From contig CAXUKS010000009.1 of assembly GCA_964251675.1 (NCBI GenBank), positions 62,001 to 126,000 of the forward strand: DNA of 64,000 nucleotides, in the 5' to 3' direction. The position numbers and the translations under genes were made by a program. Below, piece after piece: positions 40,833-49,091 of this stretch (position 1 is the stretch's first letter; each line of letters starts with the position of its first letter). The stretch is from JANXMY01 sp964251675. GTDB lineage: Bacteria > Armatimonadota > Armatimonadia > Armatimonadales > Capsulimonadaceae. The notes under the pieces are model-generated. The model saw nothing but the letters and a program-made list of their open reading frames with translations, did no database searches and was not told where the DNA came from.

Positions 40833-41395
40833 TACTTCTTTGCCCCCAGCAGTTTCCAGCCGAGCGGCAGCAGGCCCGCCGCCAGCAGGGCTTTCAGAAC
40901 GTCTCCCGGCAGGTAGGGCAGGACGCCCAGCGCCAGCGCGTGCGACGTGCCCACGAAATGCGCCAGCCAGCCCGCGCCGCCGGTGTAGATGACTAGAGAC
41001 CCCAGTGCCATTGCCAGCAGCATGGTCACTGGGCGGCGGTCCCAGCCGCGTGCGGCCAGCCAGCCCACCAGCGCGGCGGCCAGCGGGAACGCCGCGAGGT
41101 AGCCCATTGTAAACAGCCCTGCTCCGGTCGGTGCGAAGACCGGCAGGCCGCAGGCGCCTTCGACCAGATAGAGCAAGAGCGCCGCCGCCCCGAGACGGGG
41201 ACCCAGCAGGGCGCCGGTCAGCAGCACGCCGAACGTCTGCCCTGTGACGGGGACGGGCGTGCCGGGCAGCGGAAACGCAATCTGGGCGCACAGAGCGTTC
41301 AGCAGGCTGAAGGCGACGACCAGAACGATGTCGCGTGTCCATGCCTGTGCGGGCGCATGAGCGGGCCGGGGCCAAAGGGCCAGTGAAAGTGTCAA
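40832..41395 (-). CDS. bioY: Biotin transporter BioY (ECF S component)
   Basis: The 187-residue protein starts at a TTG (TTGGAGGATACGC upstream). Its opening is TLSLALWPRPAHAPAQAW and its helices include FSLLNALCAQIAFPLPGTPV. The BioY signature is PVTGQTFGVLLTGALLGPRL and the glycine-rich GACGLPVFAPTGAGLFTMGY. It captures biotin in the membrane and works with a shared ECF module encoded elsewhere. A TATACT box lies about 45 bases upstream on the minus strand. Longer frames upstream run through inverted-repeat element 6 and are unlikely to be coding. Confidence 0.87.
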   Translation of the reverse strand: MTLSLALWPRPAHAPAQAWTRDIVLVVAFSLLNALCAQIAFPLPGTPVPVTGQTFGVLLTGALLGPRLGAAALLLYLVEGACGLPVFAPTGAGLFTMGYLAAFPLAAALVGWLAARGWDRRPVTMLLAMALGSLVIYTGGAGWLAHFVGTSHALALGVLPYLPGDVLKALLAAGLLPLGWKLLGAKK

Positions 41396-41470
41396 AGCGT
41401 ATCCTCCAAAGTGTGTGAGTAAAAGTGGGGTTAGTATACCCGGCGCAGAGGCGCGGGACGCATCGGGGAG

Positions 41471-41602
41471 GTGCCGGGGGGGTAGAAACCCCCGGCAGGG
41501 AAGCACCCTTCGGGTGAAGTGCAAGAGTCACGCCTGCGGGGCTTATCTTGTGTCTTTGTCCGAAGGACATTTCCTTGCCGGGGGTTTTCACACCCCCGGC
41601 AC
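41471..41602. repeat. Intergenic inverted-repeat element 6
   Basis: Arms GTGCCGGGGGGGTAGAAACC... (41471) and its near-complement ending at 41602 enclose CACCCTTCGGGTG and TGTCCGAAGGACA hairpins. This is element 3 in reverse orientation with a diverged centre, so orientation is not fixed. The rest of the 41396-41644 gap holds the bioY promoter. Confidence 0.85.
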
Positions 41603-41644
41603 AGGGAAAGAAGAAGGAGCGCACCCTAGAAAGAACCCTTCCCC

Positions 41645-42382
41645 ATGCCTGAAGAAATTACCACCGAGACCGTCACCCTGTCCGCGTCTGACGGAACCAC
41701 GCTGCCCGCCTATGTTGCCAAGCCCGCGTCCGATGGCCCGCACCCTGCGATTTTGGTATTTCAGGAAGCGTTCGGCGTCAATGCCCATATCCGCGATGTC
41801 ACCGAGCGGTTTGCCCGCGCCGGGTACACCGCGATTGCCCCCGCGCTGTATCATCGCACGGACGCGCAGTTTGAAGGGTCCTACACGGACATTGGCCCGG
41901 CGATGTCCCATCTGTCGGCCCTGACCGATGCCGGACAGACGGCGGACGTTCAGGCTGCTTACGACTGGCTGATCTCCCCAGGCGGCGGCGCGGCGACTGC
42001 CGTGGCCTCCACCGGCTACTGCATGGGCGGGCGCACGTCGTTTCTGGCCGACACGCTTCTGCCGCTGCGGGCCTCCGTGTCCTATTACGGCGGCGGCATC
42101 GCGCCGAGCGAAGGCAGCCCATTTCCGGGACTGCTGGACCAGGCCGCCGCCCTGCACGCCCCGATCCTGCTGTTCTGGGGCGGCAAAGACGAACACATCG
42201 GCATCGACGGCCCCCGCGCCGTGGAAGACGCCCTCCAGGCAGCCCAAAAGCCGTACACGCAGGTGATATTCTCGGAAGCCGACCACGGCTTCTTCTGCGA
42301 CGTCCGTGCCAGCTACAACCCCAAAGCGGCCCGGCAGGCATGGGCCTTGACGCTGGATTTTCTGGCGACGTATGTGAAGTAG
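41645..42382 (+). CDS. Dienelactone hydrolase family protein
   Basis: This 245-residue alpha/beta hydrolase has AILVFQEAFGVNAHIRDVTE near the N-terminus and the nucleophile motif GYCMGGRTSFLA (Cys in place of Ser, about 121). The acid lies in WGGKDEHIG and the histidine in SEADHGFFCDV. A Cys-His-Asp triad is the dienelactone hydrolase hallmark. The specific substrate is unknown, since many family members are general carboxylic-ester or lactone hydrolases. It has no co-directional neighbour and is bounded by repeat elements. Confidence 0.88.
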   Translation: MPEEITTETVTLSASDGTTLPAYVAKPASDGPHPAILVFQEAFGVNAHIRDVTERFARAGYTAIAPALYHRTDAQFEGSYTDIGPAMSHLSALTDAGQTADVQAAYDWLISPGGGAATAVASTGYCMGGRTSFLADTLLPLRASVSYYGGGIAPSEGSPFPGLLDQAAALHAPILLFWGGKDEHIGIDGPRAVEDALQAAQKPYTQVIFSEADHGFFCDVRASYNPKAARQAWALTLDFLATYVK

Positions 42383-42383
42383 G

Positions 42384-42487
42384 AACCTCCCCCGGCCCCT
42401 CCTTCAGTGGGGAGTCAGAGTAAGACCGCCATCCGGCTCCCTCTCTGAGGGAGAGGGCGGGGGAGAAATCTCCTAAAGGTGGGGGCC
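42384..42487. repeat. Intergenic inverted-repeat element 7
   Basis: CCTCCCCCGGCCCCTCCTTC followed by AGTGGGGAG on the left faces CTCCCTCTCTGAGGGAGAGG followed by GCGGGGGAG on the right, with AGGTGGGGGCC closing. It begins 2 bases after the dienelactone hydrolase stop and ends on the stop of the convergent def gene. Complementarity is imperfect. Confidence 0.65.
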
Positions 42488-42987
42488 TATCCCTTGCGCC
42501 GGAACAAATCCGTCTTGGCGTTCGCCACCCGGTCCAGAAACAGCAGGCCGTCTAAGTGATCAATCTCATGCTGCAAGACCACTGACTCGAAGCCTTCGGC
42601 ATCAATCGTCACCGTCTCGCCCTCTAAACTCAGGGCGCGGACGGTGATATTCTTGTGGCGGCGGATATTCGCGGTGTAGTCCGGGAGGCTCAGGCAGCCT
42701 TCGCGGCCCGTCTGTTCGCCGTCATGGGCCACAATCGTTGGGTTGACTAAAATTAACAGCCCGTGCGCGGCGGGGTGCTTGGGGTTGCGGGAGGTATCCA
42801 CGATCGCAAGGCGGGACAGGACACCGATCTGCGGCGCGGCGATGCCGACCGTGCGCGGTGGTCCGGCGTCCATTGTGTCCAGCAAATCCTGCGCGGCAGC
42901 CCGGAGGGCATCGTCAATGTCCGAAACAGGGTCACAAAGGGCTTTGAGGCGCGGGTCGGGGTACAGCACGACGGGGCGGGCAGGCAT
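42487..42987 (-). CDS. def: Peptide deformylase
   Basis: This 166-residue metalloenzyme removes the formyl group from nascent proteins. All three family motifs are present: motif I VGIAAPQIGV (about 49), motif II REGCLSLPDY (about 96), and motif III VLQHEIDHLDGLLF (about 138), giving the Cys and two His metal ligands and the catalytic Glu. The gene is 3 bases downstream of the ACT-domain gene on the same strand, so the two form an operon. Confidence 0.93.
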   Translation of the reverse strand: MPARPVVLYPDPRLKALCDPVSDIDDALRAAAQDLLDTMDAGPPRTVGIAAPQIGVLSRLAIVDTSRNPKHPAAHGLLILVNPTIVAHDGEQTGREGCLSLPDYTANIRRHKNITVRALSLEGETVTIDAEGFESVVLQHEIDHLDGLLFLDRVANAKTDLFRRKG

Positions 42988-42990
42988 CGC

Positions 42991-43524
42991 TTACAACGCC
43001 TCCGTGTCCAGAGTGCTCACCGTGATGTCCACGCCGAGCGAGCGTTTCAGGGCGTCTAAATCCGCCGCCAGGTCAGTGCCCCCGGCCACCACTTCCAGAA
43101 GCATCACATAGACCGGCGACTCGGGCGTGCCCGCGACCCGCGTGTCCATGTCTGTGATATTCACGCCCCGCGCCGCCAGCGCCTCGGTGATGTGTGTCAC
43201 AATGCCCGGCTTGTCGGCCCCGTAGACCGTCAGCAGCGTGTCTGGCGCGGCCTCGGCGGGCACGTCCGAGACCGTCTGTACCATCACCGTCAGCCCCCGG
43301 TCCCGCGCCACCGGAGCCAGCGCCGCCCGCACCGCGTCCTCGCCCACGCCGTCCGGCATCCGCGCCGCCACCATCGCCGCAAACGCCCCATGCAGCCGCG
43401 TCATCGTCGCATCATCGAGGTTGCCGCCCAGATCATACACCGCGCGGGCCAGCGCCGCAATCACCCCCGGCCCATCCTGCCCCACGGCAGTGACCACCAC
43501 AATAGGACTTGTTGAAGTTTCCAT
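42991..43524 (-). CDS. Tandem ACT-domain regulator (GcvR-like)
   Basis: The 177-residue protein consists of two ACT domains. The first starts IVVVTAVGQDGPGVIAALAR and the second TLLTVYGADKPGIVTHITEA, with the GxxNITDMDTRV segment. This is the layout of GcvR-type proteins, which regulate glycine cleavage in Escherichia coli, and of other amino-acid-sensing regulators. It has a perfect TATAAT ending 7 bases before the ATG, implying a leaderless message. It is transcribed with def. Confidence 0.87.
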   Translation of the reverse strand: METSTSPIVVVTAVGQDGPGVIAALARAVYDLGGNLDDATMTRLHGAFAAMVAARMPDGVGEDAVRAALAPVARDRGLTVMVQTVSDVPAEAAPDTLLTVYGADKPGIVTHITEALAARGVNITDMDTRVAGTPESPVYVMLLEVVAGGTDLAADLDALKRSLGVDITVSTLDTEAL

Positions 43525-43531
43525 AGCGCCG

Positions 43532-43537
43532 ATTATA
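43532..43537 (-). promoter_or_regulatory. Promoter -10 element of the ACT-def operon
   Basis: GGGTATAAT on the minus strand, with the TATAAT ending 7 bases before the ATG. Transcription would begin at the start codon itself. No clear -35 is seen. Confidence 0.6.
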
Positions 43538-43599
43538 CCCCAGCCTGATTCGCCGCCGAGGTTGATAAATCAATCAATTTGAGGTAAATTGACAGTGAC

Positions 43600-44232
43600 A
43601 TGAGCAAAGTTATTGTGATTGGAACCGATCCTGCCCTGCGTGACCTCATCGGCGATGCCTCCCGTCGGTCCCACTTCGCCGGGGGGCACGTCGAGGTGGA
43701 ATATCTGACGACGACCGACATTGCCCGTTTTGCCAGGAAGCGCCCCCAAGCTGTTGTCATGGATGTCCGCGTTTCCAGTCCAATCGCCATTGAGGTCATC
43801 TCCCGGCTCAAGGCACGGGCACAGCCGCCCGCGCTGATGCTTCAAGTTACATCTCTGCAAAAACAAGATGCTGCCTGGACTCAGCTTCTGCCTGCCGCTC
43901 GCACGGTGCTTTTCACGAGCGGAACCAGCAAAAGCGAGGCGAGGGAGCTGCTGCAAAGCCTCTTGTCTGCCCCGGTCCGTCCGACCGAGCCGACAGCACT
44001 GCCGCTCGCGCCGCCGCCAAAAAGCCCTAAAGCAGACTGGCGTGAGCAAAATGACCGGCGTATTGATCTCATTTTCAGAGAGCTGGAAACCCCGCTGACT
44101 GGCTCGGAACAGGCAGAACTGGCCCAGCTTCAGCAGGAAGCAGACGCGCATGTAAATCGCACCCGGACATTGGACTTCGATGCGTTAAATGATTTCAACG
44201 CGCAGGCACGGAAGCTTTTGGAACATGGCTAG
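43600..44232 (+). CDS. Receiver-like protein with helical C-terminal domain
   Basis: This 210-residue protein starts MSKVIVIGTDPALRDLIGDA. Residues 1-125 resemble a response-regulator receiver (QAVVMDVRVSSPIAIEVISR with the phospho-acceptor-like Asp, then a Thr/Ser strand) but lack the usual conserved Lys. Residues 145-205 (WREQNDRRIDLIFRELETPL then GSEQAELAQLQQEADAHVNR) resemble small helical antitoxin-like proteins. It overlaps the HNH gene by 8 bases. An immunity or regulatory role for the neighbouring nuclease is possible but unproved. Confidence 0.6.
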   Translation: MSKVIVIGTDPALRDLIGDASRRSHFAGGHVEVEYLTTTDIARFARKRPQAVVMDVRVSSPIAIEVISRLKARAQPPALMLQVTSLQKQDAAWTQLLPAARTVLFTSGTSKSEARELLQSLLSAPVRPTEPTALPLAPPPKSPKADWREQNDRRIDLIFRELETPLTGSEQAELAQLQQEADAHVNRTRTLDFDALNDFNAQARKLLEHG

Positions 44233-44854
44233 TCTTTCCGAGAAGCTGTTTGAGTATCCAGCCACGCCGCACTTTCGCCAGCATGGCCCACAAGGCTACA
44301 AGAACCACGAAGATTACAAACCCTGGCTGCGTGACGAGTTCACATTTACCTGCGCTTATTGCCTTGTTCGGGAGCGGTGGCAGCGCGGCGGACATCGCCA
44401 TTTTAGCGTGGAACATATCGCCCCGCAGAGTATCTCCCCCCACCGCATAACTGACTACACTAACCTGCTCTACTCCTGTGTTGACTGCAATTCGCTGCGA
44501 CAGGACCGCCCCGTGCTCGATCCTTGTTCCGTCGCTTTTGCGGCGCACATTCGTGTCACTGCCGGGGGAGAAATCGAGGGGATCACTTCTGCTGGCAAAG
44601 TGCATATTGCTGTGCTGAGACTGGACTCGGACGAGCTGACTCGATACCGAAGGCAGATTATCGAAACCATAGCAATGATAGAACACAGAACTGATGCTGC
44701 CGCGCTGACCCTGTTGCGCCGATGGATCGGCTTTCCCGACGACCTGCCAAACCTCGCCGCCAAACGACCACCAGGAGGCAATACTTTTTCGCAGGCCGCG
44801 CAAACCTGTTATTATCAGCAGCGGCAGTCTGGCGATTTGCTGGATTTCTACTGA
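44225..44854 (+). CDS. HNH endonuclease
   Basis: This 209-residue protein has a zinc-finger-supported HNH motif: FTCAYCLVRERW (about 38), VEHIAPQSISPHRITDYTNL (about 63), and LYSCVDCNSLRQ (about 84). This gives two CxxC pairs and the catalytic EH and N residues. The C-terminal half is helical. It is coupled to the receiver-like gene by overlap and lies 86 bases ahead of a PUA/EVE-like gene. HNH and EVE modules occur together in modification-dependent restriction, which is the likeliest role. Confidence 0.85.
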   Translation: MASLSEKLFEYPATPHFRQHGPQGYKNHEDYKPWLRDEFTFTCAYCLVRERWQRGGHRHFSVEHIAPQSISPHRITDYTNLLYSCVDCNSLRQDRPVLDPCSVAFAAHIRVTAGGEIEGITSAGKVHIAVLRLDSDELTRYRRQIIETIAMIEHRTDAAALTLLRRWIGFPDDLPNLAAKRPPGGNTFSQAAQTCYYQQRQSGDLLDFY

Positions 44855-44939
44855 ACCACTTCCGCTCGCTTGAATTCAAAGCGAGTATGCTGTATGATAA
44901 CAGTGGCAGGCAGCCTTGCGAGAGCGAAAGGGAACACGA

Positions 44940-45422
44940 ATGAACGTTTGGAGATTGATGACGCACCACGAACACCCAGAAGAAGAAGCGAAATGGAGCC
45001 AGCGCGAAGGGGTCCTTGCAGTCGGCTGGGGAAACACAGGCAACTTAAGCCAGCAGCCTTTCCAGAATGAGGCAGACCTGAAACGACTTGTCGCTGAGGC
45101 ATACCCTACTATCAGAAATTGGGCCACTGGCGGGCGCTCTCTGTGGCGGTTTTACACGGACATGAAACCGGGTGATCTCGTGATTATCAGCGCACGCGGG
45201 CGGCGGGCGGCAACCCTGCGCGTAACGGGGGACTATTATTTTGTGCCGGATGCCTCGCCGGAACACTATGAACATCGGCGCAAAGCAGAAGTTGTCCGCA
45301 TCGATCCAAACCAACTTTGGCAGAGATCAGGCAAAGGAGCAGACGGTGAAGGCATTTATAGCACATTGATACGCTGTGCTAATCCTATCACGGAAGCGGA
45401 GTTCGCTGCGCTTGTCGGCTGA
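44940..45422 (+). CDS. PUA/EVE-like domain protein
   Basis: This 160-residue protein reads MNVWRLMTHHEHPEEEAKWS, then VLAVGWGNTGNLSQQPFQNE, SLWRFYTDMKPGDLVIISAR and LRVTGDYYFVP. The W-R-F ... M-K-P-G-D-x-V ... G-D-Y pattern is that of EVE/PUA-fold domains found in restriction-related proteins that read modified bases. No nuclease domain is attached. Together with the adjacent HNH gene it could form a split modification-dependent system. Confidence 0.65.
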   Translation: MNVWRLMTHHEHPEEEAKWSQREGVLAVGWGNTGNLSQQPFQNEADLKRLVAEAYPTIRNWATGGRSLWRFYTDMKPGDLVIISARGRRAATLRVTGDYYFVPDASPEHYEHRRKAEVVRIDPNQLWQRSGKGADGEGIYSTLIRCANPITEAEFAALVG

Positions 45423-45425
45423 GGA

Positions 45426-45575
45426 AGGCCACGGATTAAAATCCGAAGCTCAAAAGTGCCCGCCGTGCAGGGCACGTAAGACCGCTTGCGCGAGGCTGCA
45501 CTGTTATTCTCTTGTATTCTCTTGCGCCCCCTGGACGTTGGGCTTATGACAGCCTCGGATTTTAATCCGTGGCCT
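45426..45575. repeat. Intergenic inverted-repeat element 8
   Basis: Arms 45426-45446 and 45555-45575 (AGGCCACGGATTAAAATCCGA and its exact complement) pair over 21 bases, and each arm contains its own CGGATT...AATCCG hairpin. The right arm encodes the last codons and the TAA stop of the next minus-strand gene. Confidence 0.87.
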
Positions 45576-45861
45576 GGGAAAGCAGCCTCATGTTCTGCGC
45601 CTGCCGGGTCTCGTTGACATTGCTTTCAAAGCGTCCCCAGAGCTGCTGCTCTGCCTCCGCCGCCTCGGCAGTCATAGCCGCATCTTCGGCATCCCACTGA
45701 GCAAACAGGGCCAGTGTCGGGTCGTTCTCACCGGTATCAACTGGCGGCAGGTGTTCGGCCAGGACGGAGTGGGCGGCTTCGGCGCGGGGCAGGCCGGTCA
45801 GGCGGACGGCTTCAGCCAGCCGCGCTTCTTCGGCGGGGGTCAGTTCCAGAGTGACAGTCAT
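45562..45861 (-). CDS. Small antitoxin-like protein, 99 aa
   Basis: From the ATG giving MTVTLELTPAEEARLAEAVR this acidic helical protein resembles small antitoxins (the LELTPEEEARL opening, then a helical stretch and FAQWDAEDAAMTAEAAEAEQ). No toxin gene is adjacent; a prolyl oligopeptidase gene starts divergently. The final residues (ATD) and stop lie inside repeat element 8. A longer frame upstream runs toward 45957 without better start support. Confidence 0.6.
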   Translation of the reverse strand: MTVTLELTPAEEARLAEAVRLTGLPRAEAAHSVLAEHLPPVDTGENDPTLALFAQWDAEDAAMTAEAAEAEQQLWGRFESNVNETRQAQNMRLLSQATD

Positions 45862-45946
45862 TCGGCAGGTCTCCGTTCGCAGTGCATGGATTGCCAAAAT
45901 TACACCACGGGCAGGAAACGCGCCGCTCGCCGCCGAACTGCGGTTT

Positions 45947-48004
45947 ATGAGCAACACCTTTGAATACCCCGCCGCCCCGCTGTCCGATCAGACCGACAAT
46001 TACCACGGCACAACCGTGGCCGATCCGTACCGCACGCTGGAAGACCCCGATGCGCCGGAAACCCGCGCCTGGGTGGAGGCCGAGAATGCGCTGACGTTCG
46101 GCTTTTTGGAGCAAATCCCCGCGCGTACTGTGCTGCGGGACCGGCTCACGGAGCTGTGGAACTATGAGCGGTACGGGATGCCGCACCGCAAAGGCGGGCG
46201 GTACTTCTACGGGCGCAACGACGGCCTGCAAAACCAGAGCGTGCTGTATGTCTCGGAGGGCCTCGACGGGACGCCGCGCGTACTGCTGGACCCGAACACG
46301 CTGTCCGGTGACGGCACGGTGGCGCTGGCCGGGTACTCGATCAGCGAAGACGGTACGCGGATGGCTTACGGGCTGTCTCAGGCGGGGTCGGACTGGACCG
46401 AGTGGCACGTCAAAAATGTAGACACTGGCGAAGATTTGGCGGACCATTTGAAATGGGTCAAGTTCTCCGGGGCGTCGTGGGCTAAAGACGGCTCCGGGTT
46501 CTATTACGCCCGCTACGATGCCCCGCCGCCGGGCGAGGAATTGCAGCAGGCGAACTATTTCCAGAAGCTGTTTTTCCACGCGGTTGGCACAGGTCAAGAC
46601 GAAGACACACTGGTCTACGAACGGCCCGACGAGAAAGAATGGGGCTTCGGCGGCTATGTCACCGAGGACGGCGACTATCTGATTATCCCCGTTCGGCAGG
46701 GGACCGAGAGCAAAAACCGCGTCTTTTACAAGGCGCTGGCCGACCCCGAGGCCCCCGTGGTCGAGCTGCTCAGCGACTTCGATGCCCAGTACGGCTTTAT
46801 GGGCAACGACGGCCCGCTGTTCTGGTTCCGCACCGACCTGGACGCCCCGCGTGGGCGCGTCATTGCTGTAGACACCCGCGACCCGGCCCCGTCGCACTGG
46901 CGCACGCTCATTCCCGAGGCTGAGGAAACCCTGAACGGCGTCGGCGTGGTCGGCGAGCAGTTTGTCGCCAATTATCTGAAAGACGCGGCCACGCTCATCA
47001 AGTTCTACACGCTGAAGGGCGAATTCGTGCGCGACCTGGCCCTGCCCGGCCTCGGCTCGGCGGGCGGCTTCGGCGGCAGGCGCACCGATACCGAGACGTT
47101 CTACTCGTACACCTCCTACACCGTCCCTGGAACCATCTACCGCTACGACATCCCCACGGGGGTCAGCACCGTCTATCGTCAGTCCCAAGTCGCTTTCGAC
47201 CCCGATGCCTACAAGACCACGCAGGTCTTCTGCCCGAGCCGCGACAGCACACCCATTCCGCTCTTTCTGACCCATCGCAAGGGCCTGACCCTCGACGGCA
47301 CAAACCCCACCTACCTGTACGGCTACGGCGGCTTTGACGTGTCCCTGACCCCGTCGTTCAGCCCCGGCCAGGTGGTCTGGCTGGAGCGCGGCGGCGTCCT
47401 CGCAGTCGCCAACCTGCGCGGCGGCGGCGAGTACGGCCAGGCGTGGCACGACGCCGGGAAGAAAGCCAACAAACAAAACGTCTTCGACGACTTCATCGGC
47501 TGTGCCGAGTGGCTGATTGCCAACAAGTACACGTCCACCCCCAAGCTCGCCATCTCCGGCGGCTCCAACGGCGGTTTGCTGGTGGGCGCGTGTCTGACCC
47601 AGCGCCCGGACCTCTTCGGGGCCTGCCTGCCTGCTGTCGGCGTCCTCGATATGCTGCGCTTCCAGCGATTCACCATCGGCTGGGCCTGGACCTCCGACTA
47701 CGGCTCCTCCGACAACCCCGAAGACTTCGCCTACCTCTATGCCTACTCGCCCCTGCACAACATCAAACCCGGCACGTCCTACCCGCCGACACTGATCACC
47801 ACCGGCGACCACGACGACCGCGTGGTTCCCGCCCACTCCTTCAAGTTCGCCGCCGCCCTGCAAGCCGCCCAGGGGGGCGATGCCCCGACCCTCATCCGCA
47901 TCGAAACCCGCGCCGGCCACGGCGCCGGCAAGCCCATCGCCAAAGTCATCGAAGAAACCGCCGACCGCTGGGCCTTCCTGGTCAAGGTGCTGGGGATGGA
48001 GTGA
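45947..48004 (+). CDS. Prolyl oligopeptidase (S9A family)
   Basis: This 685-residue serine peptidase has an N-terminal beta-propeller (about 70-420) opening with YHGTTVADPYRTLEDPDAPE. The C-terminal alpha/beta-hydrolase domain has the nucleophile ISGGSNGGLLVGAC (about 528), the acid in TGDHDDRVVPAHS (about 617) and the histidine in RAGHGAGKPIAK. It cleaves short proline-containing peptides. There is no signal peptide, so it is probably cytosolic. The ATG at 45947 removes an unrelated upstream extension. Its stop overlaps the ankyrin gene start. Confidence 0.93.
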   Translation: MSNTFEYPAAPLSDQTDNYHGTTVADPYRTLEDPDAPETRAWVEAENALTFGFLEQIPARTVLRDRLTELWNYERYGMPHRKGGRYFYGRNDGLQNQSVLYVSEGLDGTPRVLLDPNTLSGDGTVALAGYSISEDGTRMAYGLSQAGSDWTEWHVKNVDTGEDLADHLKWVKFSGASWAKDGSGFYYARYDAPPPGEELQQANYFQKLFFHAVGTGQDEDTLVYERPDEKEWGFGGYVTEDGDYLIIPVRQGTESKNRVFYKALADPEAPVVELLSDFDAQYGFMGNDGPLFWFRTDLDAPRGRVIAVDTRDPAPSHWRTLIPEAEETLNGVGVVGEQFVANYLKDAATLIKFYTLKGEFVRDLALPGLGSAGGFGGRRTDTETFYSYTSYTVPGTIYRYDIPTGVSTVYRQSQVAFDPDAYKTTQVFCPSRDSTPIPLFLTHRKGLTLDGTNPTYLYGYGGFDVSLTPSFSPGQVVWLERGGVLAVANLRGGGEYGQAWHDAGKKANKQNVFDDFIGCAEWLIANKYTSTPKLAISGGSNGGLLVGACLTQRPDLFGACLPAVGVLDMLRFQRFTIGWAWTSDYGSSDNPEDFAYLYAYSPLHNIKPGTSYPPTLITTGDHDDRVVPAHSFKFAAALQAAQGGDAPTLIRIETRAGHGAGKPIAKVIEETADRWAFLVKVLGME

Positions 48005-48621
48005 TGGACTGGAACGAGTTCCTAAGTGAAGCCATTGCCGAGAAAGACATTGACGTTGTGCGGCAGGCATTGGCGCAGGGGGCAGACCCAAACCATTCGG
48101 ACAAGGACTGGTCGGACCCTCTTTCCGGCCACACACCGCTGTTCTGGGCAGTTTTCGGTGGCAGTCTGGAAATCGCTCGGCTCCTGCTTAACGCCGGGGC
48201 GCGGGTGGCGGCGGAGGCGGAAACAGAGGATTCTTCTTTGCACGCAGCGGTGGAAGATGCCAACCTGCCCTCGGTCAATCTGCTGCTGGACTACGATGGC
48301 GCGGCGGCGCTGGACTGGTTTGATTACGTCAGCCGGACGCCGCTGATGATTGCGGTGGAAATGGAAAACATTCCCATCGCCCGGCGCTTGATTGAAGCTG
48401 GGGCGGACGTCAACGCCCATGAAGACGCGGCGGGCGGGGACACGGCCCTGCACGTTGCGGCGCGAAACGGCACACTTCGTATGGCAGAACTGCTTGTCAG
48501 CGCCGGAGCAAACCCGCTTATCCGCCCTGGTCTGGCGGGGACGCCGCTCGGCCACGCCCGAAAGCGCGGCGACGGGCCGCGCATTTATGAGCTGCTGCAA
48601 CAGGCGGCACGGCGGTTCTGA
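48004..48621 (+). CDS. Ankyrin-repeat protein
   Basis: This 205-residue protein contains about five ankyrin repeats: DIDVVRQALAQGADPNH, HTPLFWAVFGGSLEIARLLL, SSLHAAVEDANLPSVNLLLD, TPLMIAVEMENIPIARRLIE, and TALHVAARNGTLRMAELLVS with AGAN. Such proteins are protein-binding scaffolds. The ATG overlaps the peptidase stop (TGATG), so translation is coupled and the two may interact. Confidence 0.88.
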   Translation: MDWNEFLSEAIAEKDIDVVRQALAQGADPNHSDKDWSDPLSGHTPLFWAVFGGSLEIARLLLNAGARVAAEAETEDSSLHAAVEDANLPSVNLLLDYDGAAALDWFDYVSRTPLMIAVEMENIPIARRLIEAGADVNAHEDAAGGDTALHVAARNGTLRMAELLVSAGANPLIRPGLAGTPLGHARKRGDGPRIYELLQQAARRF

Positions 48622-48635
48622 GGTACTATAGCCCT

Positions 48636-49091
48636 ATGGCACTCACTTTGACCAAACAGCAGACCGGGGATTTGGAGGCAGGCATGGCGGACAGCCGGAG
48701 CAACTGGGAGCGGCACACGGCGCAGCTTGCGGAGGAGGTGCAGACTTGGGCCGCGCAGGAAGCGGGGGCGCGAGGCTGGCGCGTGGAGCGCGAAGAAATA
48801 GAACACGCGGAGGAAGTGGTCGGCGGAACCTACCATGTCCCGGTGCTGACAATTCATGCGCCGCAGGGACGGCTTGTGTTAGAGCCGATTGCGCGTGGAG
48901 TCATGGGAGCGCAGGGCCGGGTGGATTTGTATGCCTGGCCGAGCCTGTTCCGGGTCATGCTGTTGCACAAGCCGCGTGGCAAAGATGCTGGTTTGGAATG
49001 GGTGGTGCGGACAGAGTCTGGGGTAGACTGGCCGCTGCCGTGGGGCCGGGAGACGTTCCTGACACTGGCGGAAGGGCTGCTGAACGCTTAG
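48636..49091 (+). CDS. Hypothetical protein, partner of the HEPN-like gene
   Basis: This 151-residue protein begins MALTLTKQQTGDLEAGMADS and has a helical first half (ERHTAQLAEEVQTWAAQEAG) and a beta-rich second half (PVLTIHAPQGRLVLEPIARG, RVDLYAWPSLFRVMLLHKPR). No family recognised. Its TAG stop shares its last base with the GTG start of the next gene, showing strong translational coupling. It could be an antitoxin or effector partner of that HEPN-like protein. Confidence 0.6.
   Translation: MALTLTKQQTGDLEAGMADSRSNWERHTAQLAEEVQTWAAQEAGARGWRVEREEIEHAEEVVGGTYHVPVLTIHAPQGRLVLEPIARGVMGAQGRVDLYAWPSLFRVMLLHKPRGKDAGLEWVVRTESGVDWPLPWGRETFLTLAEGLLNA

Noticed and set aside
45812..48136. A 774-codon open frame on the minus strand opposite the prolyl oligopeptidase gene
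   Set aside because: It is the antisense shadow of a strongly supported S9A gene; its translation has low-complexity composition and no domain.
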